Part shown: positions 55,370 through 63,146 of the stretch, one piece after another
How the letters are laid out: every line of letters starts with the position of its first letter
Numbering within the stretch: position 1 is the first letter of the stretch
Assembly: GCA_001931875.2 (NCBI GenBank)
Contig: MSJH02000389.1
Coordinates: 1 to 63,146, forward strand
DNA length: 63,146 bases
Source of the DNA: Byssochlamys sp. IMV 00236
Taxonomy: Eukaryota > Ascomycota > Eurotiomycetes > Eurotiales > Thermoascaceae
Reading direction: 5' to 3'
The notes under the pieces: generated by a model
Told to the model about the DNA's origin: nothing
What the model saw: only the letters and a program-made list of their open reading frames with translations
The model's database searches: none
Translations under genes and position numbers: made by a program

Positions 55370-57124
55370 TTATTGCATTCTATTTCTTGAAGATGAACCA
55401 AGTGTAGGTAAAACTCTTCTTCGTTTCTGTGAACGTTCTTGACTGTTATCTGTTGAAATTCTCTTGGGCTGTGTTGGCTCATCAAAGCTTAAATTACTGT
55501 GGTTGTCATTCATAGTGTTACCTTGCCTTTCTAACGTGGGTGGCACTACATCATCCATCGGCATATTACTACTATTATAACTATCCGCCATATCTCGACC
55601 AGAGGAAGCATACATTGCATTCATTTGTTCTTTTTTTTCGCTTGATTTCCTCTTGACAAAATCTATGTTTAACTCTTCTGGTATAACAGGTACACTTTCT
55701 CTTGTTTGTGTTACGGATTTGAAGACGAACGAACGAATGGCCTCTTTGTCACTTTTATCAACAAGAGAAATGACAGCTTCTTCTAAGCCTGGTTCAGGTA
55801 AAATAAATAAATCCCTTGACAACATTTCATTCACCAAAGCTTCCACTTTAAAGGTATCTAATCTTTCTGGTATCGCCCTACTAAGGTCGCTCAGCATCTC
55901 TGAGGGTTTCAACATTCTCGGGACAGCACTCTTTTGAAACTTTAACATGTCATTCGGATTCGCCACCCGGTTTATAAACTTTTGTCCGAACAGTTTAGGA
56001 TTGAACGTTTCATAACCACCTGAATAGTCAACTCTAACTCGGATCAGTGGTATCGGCATATCCATAATTGGTTCAGGTCCCGACATGTTTATTTGTTCTT
56101 CCCATTCTATTTTAGCCCTCTCAATCAGGTCCTCAACAACACCTTCTAAATAAGTCTGTATCCCTTTCACATTTGATTGTGATAATGTCTCTACTCGTGA
56201 TAGTTGAACAGTCGTAAACTGGAATGGTCGTATCGTTTTTAATCGCACCTTTTCTAAACTAAATTGACTACCTTCAATTTTAAGGATACCCACATGCTTC
56301 GGTTCGGCTTCTCCTTGTGATAGACTCGTTGCCACAGAAGACCCAGGTTGAGTAATCGCAAATCGTTCATACTCTTCAGGATGTATTCTGCATTCATGTT
56401 CATGCCCCCAGAGGACAAGATCCAAGAATCCATCTAAAAAGTCCACAGGAATATGCGATTTAGGTCCATGTGCTGCTCTATTCTGATGAAGCACAAACAG
56501 ATTGAAACAGTCCTTCCAGTCTTCGTCTGCTGGACGCACAAACTTGACCTTATTTGCTTGCCACTGTCGGTGTAACCGTTCTTCTCGAATGTTGCCAAGT
56601 CCATATAGTGCCAATTTGGTACTGCCCTTTTCCATCAAAATGGGCTGAACCATCACTTCTTCGAAACTAGGACTATTGCCAAAATAGTTGACCATGCCCG
56701 CCAAGGAGAGTAAATGAAGGGCACAAAGGTTGTTTGTTCCAGAAGGATCGTCATGATTGCCGTGTATTGAAAAAACAGGCATACTAATATTCACATTTGC
56801 ATCCAAATAATTAGCCACTCCAAGTTCGTCTCCAAAGTTAACGCTTTGATCACTTGCTATCCACACCTTGCTTTCTCTTTCTCCAAAACAATATTTTCTT
56901 AATAGTCTCATCGTCTTGTACAGACATGATCGCGATGGTCGATTATGATGAAATAAGTCACCTCCCAGTAGGATAAAATCAACTTGATTGGACTCTGCAA
57001 TTTGTAAGATCTCTTCAAATGTGTTGAATGAATCTTGTCCTCGAATGGGATCACGTTCCAAGTAGCCAAGGTGATTATCTGTGGCTATTAGAATCTTGAA
57101 TGTGTTGGCATCTGCTGTTGTCAT
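55370..57124 (-). CDS. MRE11: MRE11 double-strand-break repair nuclease
   Basis: Single-exon, 584 aa. All metallophosphoesterase motifs are present: TDNHLGY (D16, H18), GGDLFHHNRPS, HGNHDDPSG, FVLHQN and WGHEHEC, followed by ITQPGSSVATSL. MRE11 forms the MRN/MRX complex with RAD50 and NBS1/XRS2 and performs end resection. After the capping domain the C-terminus is short and Ser/Asn-rich with a basic end (RSQKRRRVLPTL); the Gly-Arg-rich motif known from animal MRE11 is not seen. No introns, unlike most genes here. The start codon faces the PPR gene 148 bp away. Confidence 0.97.
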   Translation of the reverse strand: MTTADANTFKILIATDNHLGYLERDPIRGQDSFNTFEEILQIAESNQVDFILLGGDLFHHNRPSRSCLYKTMRLLRKYCFGERESKVWIASDQSVNFGDELGVANYLDANVNISMPVFSIHGNHDDPSGTNNLCALHLLSLAGMVNYFGNSPSFEEVMVQPILMEKGSTKLALYGLGNIREERLHRQWQANKVKFVRPADEDWKDCFNLFVLHQNRAAHGPKSHIPVDFLDGFLDLVLWGHEHECRIHPEEYERFAITQPGSSVATSLSQGEAEPKHVGILKIEGSQFSLEKVRLKTIRPFQFTTVQLSRVETLSQSNVKGIQTYLEGVVEDLIERAKIEWEEQINMSGPEPIMDMPIPLIRVRVDYSGGYETFNPKLFGQKFINRVANPNDMLKFQKSAVPRMLKPSEMLSDLSRAIPERLDTFKVEALVNEMLSRDLFILPEPGLEEAVISLVDKSDKEAIRSFVFKSVTQTRESVPVIPEELNIDFVKRKSSEKKEQMNAMYASSGRDMADSYNSSNMPMDDVVPPTLERQGNTMNDNHSNLSFDEPTQPKRISTDNSQERSQKRRRVLPTLGSSSRNRMQ

Positions 57125-57272
57125 GTTGAAAATAATAGGAAAGAAAAAAATGAACGTAAGCTTACAGGTTAATAATTAAAGCATAATAGAGAAAAAAAGA
57201 AGTCCTACAAAAAAAAACCTAGGCATCTCTCTCTTTTTTTTTCCTCTTTTCTCTTGTTCTGTTTCTTTTGAT
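57125..57272. promoter_or_regulatory. Bidirectional promoter of MRE11 and the PPR gene
   Basis: 148 bp between two divergent start codons. It holds an A-rich side next to MRE11 and a CT-rich leader (57227-57270) next to the PPR gene. Both cores must lie inside it. Confidence 0.6.
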
Positions 57273-59294
57273 ATGTTAAATAGATTTTGTAAATTATGGC
57301 CACAGACTGCTCTTTTGGTCAGGCGTTCATATCGACCTCGTTTTCAATCATATGTAACAGAAGTTGTACATGACAAAACTGCGATCAAAGCGATCAGTAC
57401 TAAAACTCTTGATCAATCAACAACAACAACAACAAAATCAGCAAACATTCCTGAACAAGCCAGCACAGATGATACAAATAGCTCTATATTAGAAGATGCT
57501 GATAAGTGGTCATGGTACAATAAACAAAAACAAGATTCAAGAACCATAACACCTGAAGAGTTTATAGACACCGGTGTCTATATCATAAAGTCCCGAACGA
57601 GCAGCACTATGACGGTTGCTCGTCTACAAGCCTTATTACGAGATGTCAACATTCAGATTCAAACAACTCAAGATCCAGAATTAGTAAAGGCATTTTTGAA
57701 AATATGCAACATGCTCTTGTCCGCCTACGTTCGAACCAAAAATATCAAGGATGCCAAACTTGTCTTTGATGGTCTTATCGCTTCTCCTTTTTGGGAAGGC
57801 AATGAGGAAATAACGACGGTTTCGGTTGTGACATTGATGTATGGTATACTCGAGAATGGCACACGATCGGATTTTTACAAATTCATCAACTCAGTATCCA
57901 AACAGAACAAGCTACCTTGCACTGAACGTGTCTACCGAGAACTCTTGTACATCTTGAACCAATATCGAGATGTGAATGCTTGTCGACACTATTTTAAAAT
58001 AATGAAAGACAAAGGATTACTAGTCCATGAACCACCCTACAAACCAATGTTTCAAGCTCTGACTATAGAAAATAACTCAGAAGAAGCACTAGAGCTGCTA
58101 CAAGAAATGAAGGAAAAGGGCATCCAGCCAACAACAGGAGTATGTTGTATGGTACTGAGAATGCTGCATGACAACAAAAAGAACAGTAAAGAGAATAAAA
58201 AGCGAATGGAGCAAGTTTATCAGGAGATGCTGGACTCTGGCGTCGAGTTAAACGTCACTGTATATATTTCCATGGGCTGGGACCCACTTGATGCTCTTGC
58301 TGAACTGAAAAAGAGATCATCGGCACCTATTTCATCAAGAGACTACAATACTTGTTTATCCCGACTTATACGGACAAATAGAATTCAAGATGCACTTCAG
58401 TTATACCGAAATATGATCAAGGAGGGTGCTGCAATAGATCAATATGCTTATAGTATGATCATGGATGCTGCTGCCAAGGATAATGACCAGCCACCTGAAG
58501 CTGTCTATGAGATGTATGAAGAGATGAAACAGCAAGGTCTTCAGCTTGACGAGGTTGCCTACACCATTGTGCTAGGAGCATGTGCAAAGGAAAAAAACTT
58601 AACAAGAGCGATAAGATACATTGAAGAAATGATTCATTATGGCATTCACCCTAACCAAAAGAACATGAATGCCTTCTTAGCTGTCGTTGCCACATCTTCG
58701 TCAACATCGTTCAATCCACGTAAGCTACGTGATATATGGCTCGCTTTGGTCAGCATGGGGTTGCAACCAGATACCCGCAGCTTCAACGTTTATTTCTCAG
58801 CGCTGTATAAACAAATGCAACTTTGGAAGGCAAGAGGTAGAAGCTACTATGCTAGCGAAAGCCAAGAGGATAACTATGGTAATCCTACTCGAGGCCCATG
58901 CAGATATATGGTCATGGGTTATCGAGCCATGAAAGAGAGAGGCCCATCGTCTAGGCCTGATTTTGCAACATACACCATTCTCATAAAAGGATTAGCCTGC
59001 GGAGGTTTTACTCGTTTAGCTATGCAAATCTATGAAGACGCCAAGAACGAAAGAGTATATCTAGATGTAACTGCATTTAATGAATTGATCATGGCGCTTG
59101 ACAAGAAGGGTGATCTGTCAGATATTATGAGCATATGGTACGATATGAAGCTCCTTAATGTGCCACCAGATAATACGACTTATGATCTCGTCATGGATAC
59201 CTGCGAGAAGCTTGGTCTTCACGAAACGTTCCTGAACATTAGAAGTCAACGAAAGAATGACTTTGATAGACTTTGGAATAAATCGAATAAATAA
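57273..59294 (+). CDS. Mitochondrial pentatricopeptide-repeat (PPR) protein
   Basis: Single-exon, 673 aa. The N-terminus (MLNRFCKLWPQTALLVRRSYRPRF in two parts) is basic and without acids, a mitochondrial presequence. From about residue 180 to the end there are roughly ten 35-residue helical repeats of PPR type, for example VPPYKPMFQAL-like units, NTCLSRLIRTNRIQDALQLY, VAYTIVLGACAKEKNL and YTILIKGLACGGFTRLAMQIY. PPR proteins bind organellar RNA and govern processing, stability or translation. The RNA target cannot be read reliably from the sequence. Closest well-studied relatives are fungal mitochondrial RNA factors; orthology is open. Confidence 0.9.
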   Translation: MLNRFCKLWPQTALLVRRSYRPRFQSYVTEVVHDKTAIKAISTKTLDQSTTTTTKSANIPEQASTDDTNSSILEDADKWSWYNKQKQDSRTITPEEFIDTGVYIIKSRTSSTMTVARLQALLRDVNIQIQTTQDPELVKAFLKICNMLLSAYVRTKNIKDAKLVFDGLIASPFWEGNEEITTVSVVTLMYGILENGTRSDFYKFINSVSKQNKLPCTERVYRELLYILNQYRDVNACRHYFKIMKDKGLLVHEPPYKPMFQALTIENNSEEALELLQEMKEKGIQPTTGVCCMVLRMLHDNKKNSKENKKRMEQVYQEMLDSGVELNVTVYISMGWDPLDALAELKKRSSAPISSRDYNTCLSRLIRTNRIQDALQLYRNMIKEGAAIDQYAYSMIMDAAAKDNDQPPEAVYEMYEEMKQQGLQLDEVAYTIVLGACAKEKNLTRAIRYIEEMIHYGIHPNQKNMNAFLAVVATSSSTSFNPRKLRDIWLALVSMGLQPDTRSFNVYFSALYKQMQLWKARGRSYYASESQEDNYGNPTRGPCRYMVMGYRAMKERGPSSRPDFATYTILIKGLACGGFTRLAMQIYEDAKNERVYLDVTAFNELIMALDKKGDLSDIMSIWYDMKLLNVPPDNTTYDLVMDTCEKLGLHETFLNIRSQRKNDFDRLWNKSNK

Positions 59295-59415
59295 GCCACT
59301 GTGACGCTATTTCTTTCTCTGTCTTGCACTTTCTCTCTTTCCTTTCTATTTTGATAGATTTAATTTTTTATATTATTTCAGTTACCTTTTTTCTTCTTTT
59401 CCTACATCTCTCTAA

Positions 59416-60488
59416 ATGTTGCGTACAGTGTAAGTATAAAAATAAACAAATGTACTTGTTGTGCTTATACTTTAGATAATAGTAAGCCTAAAAACGCTCG
59501 CTCCAAGCGTTTCTTGAAGAATCGTGAAGCTAAAGTACATGAAAATCCCAAAAATACTTTAATCATCAAAGGATCTACAACAAGTCAAGTCATCAATGAT
59601 GCCTTGAAGGATCTGGTATGTATGCTTATATAGATCTAATTATGGTAACTTATACTTCATTAGTATGCTTTGAAACGACCCAATGCTATTCACTTTTCCA
59701 AAAAGAATGAGATCAAGCCATTTGAAGACGAACAAAAACTCGAATTCTTTTCGACCAAAAACGATTGTGCACTTTTAGTTATTGGAACGCATTCCAAAAA
59801 GAGACCACATAACTTGACATTTGTTCGTATGTTTAATCATCAACTATTAGACATGTATGAGCTTGGTATCGAAAATGCTCAATGCATGGGCTCTATTCCT
59901 GTAAGTTTTTTTCTTTTTGTATAATAGGTCCATTTACTAATATATCTATAATAGGGGCCTAAATGTTCTTTGGGATTAAAGCCCTTGATGATTTTCAATG
60001 GTGAAAAGTTCGATACAGACACAACCTATAAACACTTGAAGAGTTTCTTTTTAGACTTTTTCAATGGTGAAGTGACATCCGCTATCAATTTGGCCGGTCT
60101 TGAACATGTGATCAGTATAACGGCTACACCTGATGATAATCGAATCTTATTCCGTACATACTTGGTGCAAATGAAAAAGAGTGGAGTAAAGACACCTCGT
60201 GTCGAATTGGAAGATATGGGCCCTCACTATGACTTTGTGATCAAGCGAACTTCATTGCCCAAGTCTGAAATGTGGTCTCAAGCTGTCAAGGTACCCAAGG
60301 AGCTTAAGCCAAAGAAGGTCAAGAATCTTGAAAAGGATGAGATGGGTGATACTTATGGACGTATCCATCTTGGCAAGCAAGACTTTAACAAGATTCAGAC
60401 AAGAAAGATGAAGGGTTTGAAAAAGAGAGCAGGAGAAGATGAGGATGAAGATGAAGATGCATCTCCAGCAAAGAAACCAAAGGTTTAG
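59416..60488 (+). CDS. RPF2: Ribosome production factor 2 (RPF2, Brix domain)
   Basis: Four exons: 59416-59429, 59483-59615, 59664-59900, 59955-60488; 305 aa. RPF2 works with RRS1 to bring the 5S RNP into pre-60S ribosomes in the nucleolus. The start MLRTVKPKNARSKRFLKNRE is strongly conserved; the Brix domain follows (about 30-240) with NAIHFSKKNEIKPFED, SKKRPHNLTFVRMF and LGLKPLMIFNGEKFD. The C-terminus is acidic and then basic (EDEDEDEDASPAKKPKV), typical of nucleolar factors. The first exon codes only 14 bases and carries the start codon; in-frame use of the AG at 59481-59482, not the AG seven bases earlier, avoids two stops. Confidence 0.95.
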
Positions 60489-60757
60489 ATAGATTTTGTT
60501 TTTGCTTTTTATCTCCTCTTCGAATAGAAAAAGGAAGTATAAATAAAGCTGTAAAATGTAAATAGTCAAACAGAAATAATTCGTTGATATGTTGTGTGCG
60601 TGTGTGTATGTGTGTATGCATGTCTGTTATAAAGAGTGGGAAGTTTTTATTACTACTGTTATTATTATTATTAAAGCAAATTTTATATATTTACTGGCAA
60701 TTTTTTGTTATTTTGTACACACATACAGAGAGAAAGAAAGGGCAAAGAGAGGATGAA

Positions 60758-63112
60758 TTAATACATGAGTGACCTTGCCCATTCATCAGCAACAGAAATA
60801 AGTTCAAATGTGTAGTCAGCAGGTTCGATACTTCTACTGGAGGATCGTGGAGTTGAACCTGGCGTGCCTACAGCGCCTACCGCCGCCGCCGCCGCCGCCA
60901 TGGCAGCAGCCGAGACAGAACCAGAAGGGGACGAATTACCACTGACTTGATGCTGGTAACAAGATTCTATGGAGAATGGTGCGGTAGAGTTATTAGCAGG
61001 TATTATATACGAATTATCTAGAATGTCTTGTCGACCAGCGAGTATGTCTACAGATGAAGAAGTGGAAGGCAGATTATTCTGTTTGTGGCAAAGATCGTTG
61101 ATTTCGGAGAATGCAGATGCATAAGTGTCATGATGGTCTTGATGCTGATGATGATGATTGTTGTAAAATTGATGCTTGGGTTGGAGAATGACGTCTATCA
61201 ATCGAGAAAAGTTGCTACTACGCAGATCGCCCATGGGGATCTTTTCGACCAAGAGCCGGATATCTTCAAGACTCTTTCTAAACTGCACCTTGGCTGTTTT
61301 GGCCACGTCTAGTTCGGGACTATCAAAGTCAACAACGTGTGTGAGAGCAGCAAAGACGGCCGAGAACGCTGATACGGCAGAGGTGTACATCAGATGTGGG
61401 TACTGCACAGTGAGTGAGACAATTTCGGTAATAGTGCTGGCAAGCGCATGTCGTCTGTCACGTATATGCTGATCTTGTCGACAGCACATGATAAGCGACA
61501 ACTCTAGGTCATAGCAAATCAAGTGAAGGTTCGTTATTACGGCAGATGCAGGTATTTCTTCTTCAGTCCATCGTAATTCCACAGGCAGCATCTCTCTCCA
61601 CCGATGAATGGCGTCCAAGTACTGCAAAATTTGGTTTTCTTCTTTCATCGTCCATCCATCCTTGACGTCGTAAGTAAAGAATCGAATGACTTTTTCAACA
61701 AGCATCATCAGTCGACACAACTGTGTGAATGCTTCTAGCACAAGTCGTTCATACACTGTATCTTCTGGTAATTGACTAGGCAGGTCAATCTCAATATCCT
61801 TTGATTTCAGCATCCACGGTCTTTCCATCGTACAGCTCTGCAACTTATCCATCACAAAGCACGTCCACAACACACGTTTTCGAAGTTCAATGTCGCACTG
61901 AGGCATCTGGCTACTATAATGACTAGTGTGCAGTCCGAGTTCGAAGCACATACGAATGGCCATCCCGCTATACATCCACGCTCGACTCGATCTTTGACGA
62001 TTCTGATCACATTCGTAAAAAGTCATGTAGAGGAGTGCAATCACTGTACTGATACGTGGAACATCAAGAAAATCGTCAACTAACTTTCTCGCACGGTGAT
62101 AAAAGACGTCTTCCTGCACTTCAAGATTCGGTAAGAGTGCTGATTGCTTGGCCTTTCTAACAGCGTGGGCGTACATGATGTTGAGCAAGAGTGGGGTAAC
62201 CAATGGACCTTTGACTTTGAGTTGATCGTAAAACATAGACCGTGAGAGGATAGGGAGAATATGGTGACACTCGTTGAAGAAGATGCCGATCAGTTGTTCC
62301 TGAATTAATCGTGAGGGCATATCAATGGGCACACTATAGTAACTAGGCAAGTGAGGCTCGGGTGTCCATCGGATGAATTGACCATAACTACGCCAGGGAG
62401 TCACTTTATCGCTATCTAATTTTGTTGTCGTCGTATCACTGTTGAGCGTAAGTTGAACCAAGCCGTCTGTCAATTGCTCAATCATTCTGTCAGGTCTTGT
62501 CGCTGGCTGCTGTGGGGAAGGAGGATCGGAAGGTGCACGATTTGAATCGATGATCCGTGGCTGAGCTGCAAAGAGGTTGTCGGCCTTGTCTGCTAAATAT
62601 ATCTTGTTGTCTTCCGAAACATGACCACCATTCGTCGTTGTCCTTGAGGTCTCTTCAGAACTGTCAATAGGCTCTAATCTGATATAGTTTTCATCTGGAT
62701 TCTTTAGATACATGCATTTACGTCTTCGAGCTATTTGTATTGAAAAACGCATGAATAAATGGAGCAATTGGTATGCTATTCAACTACCTTTGCACTACGA
62801 ACAAAGAACCCCAAAAAAAGAGAAAAGGTAAGATACATTGAGATAAATTTGAACTGTCTGTGTAATACCTGCATACAAGGATGTTTACCATCACACTATA
62901 CATAAAAACTTTCTCATGAGAACAAGGAATAAACAGAGGTATAAATATAAAAGGTTACCTTTATTTTCTTCATTCGACACGGATGACATGCTCTCCCTAC
63001 TTTGAGTCTTTTGTGTCTGCTGTCCTCTGCGATCTTAAATTAGATGCTTATGTGTAAATCAAGTAAATATTTATGACCAACCTCTTATGGGTAATTCAAG
63101 TGTGGCAAACAT
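60758..63112 (-). CDS. Zn2Cys6 fungal-specific transcription factor, with a 7-nt microexon
   Basis: Five exons, minus strand: 63112-63082, 63026-62959, 62895-62869, 62794-62788, 62730-60758; 701 aa. The zinc cluster C-x2-C-x6-C-x5-C-x2-C-x6-C is complete only after splicing: C24, C27, C34, C40, C43, C50 (ACHPCRMKKIKCDGKHPC then MQCKARRRKC). C43 and K44 come from a 7-nt microexon between two GT-AG introns. The middle is the fungal-specific transcription factor domain with SRAWMYSGMAIRMCFELGLH. The C-terminus has poly-Ala/Ser low complexity from a GCC repeat (60890-60905). The window edge is 8 bases upstream of the start; an upstream exon is possible. Targets unknown. Confidence 0.9.
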
Positions 63113-63119
63113 GATTTCC

Positions 63120-63146
63120 AAAAAAAAAAAAAAAAAAAAAAAAAAA
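63120..63146. repeat. Poly-A run at the right edge
   Basis: Twenty-seven A end the window, mirroring the poly-T start. Most likely an assembly break. Confidence 0.9.

Overview
The window is about 63 kb of AT-rich eukaryotic DNA, and it reads as an early-diverging fungus of the order Mucorales (Mucoromycota). The evidence is that most genes carry 1-8 very short GT-AG introns (43-75 bp), the genes are tightly packed, and there are fungal-specific genes (Zn2Cys6 factor, bZIP, peroxisomal Fox2). A Fanzor-like gene and a LINE remnant resemble families I know from this group. The genus cannot be fixed from the sequence. The window starts with 25 T and ends with 27 A, so it looks like a contig broken at homopolymers. 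Exon coordinates below were worked out by hand from splice sites, reading frame and protein similarity; all spliced models total a multiple of three.

Layout. 0-12.5 kb is a dense housekeeping block: SLX4-like zinc-finger protein, DIS3L2-type exoribonuclease, peroxisomal multifunctional beta-oxidation enzyme (ends SKL), HAD sugar/glycerol phosphatase, WDR89-like WD40 protein back to back with COX10, and a small PHD protein. 12.7-13.5 kb holds a four-exon membrane protein that no single ORF shows. 13.9-17.2 kb holds tRNA-Lys(CTT) and a decayed Fanzor (eukaryotic TnpB-like) gene. 17.6-23.7 kb is an insulin-degrading-enzyme homologue with an optional mitochondrial presequence exon, convergent with a mitochondrial malic enzyme. 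24.5-32 kb is sparse: AT-hook protein, LINE fragment, WrbA-type quinone reductase, and a degenerate lineage-specific gene with an inverted repeat.

32.2-43.4 kb is dense again: Yip-family Golgi protein, ALKBH1-type dioxygenase, a nucleotidyltransferase-glucuronokinase-like fusion, Hem25/SLC25A38-type carrier, ENPP-type phosphodiesterase, bZIP factor and aldo-keto reductase. 43.4-47.3 kb is mostly non-coding. 47.3-63.1 kb holds ORC6, a GT8-GT64 glycosyltransferase fusion, MED17, a Cys-rich protein, a KRE6/SKN1-like membrane stub, an unknown protein, MRE11, a PPR protein, RPF2 and a Zn2Cys6 transcription factor.

How the genes fit together. There is no operon or biosynthetic cluster; neighbours are mostly unrelated housekeeping genes in convergent or divergent pairs, some with stops only 6-8 bp apart. 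The most interesting functional link is speculative. One fusion enzyme looks able to make GlcA-1-phosphate and perhaps UDP-GlcA, and a second fusion (GT8-GT64) resembles the pair of activities plants use on GlcA-containing sphingolipids. Mucorales walls are rich in glucuronic acid, so these two loci deserve biochemical attention. Structural oddities include three GC-AG introns, a 7-nt microexon inside a zinc cluster, and a 3n stop-free intron in the WDR89 gene.
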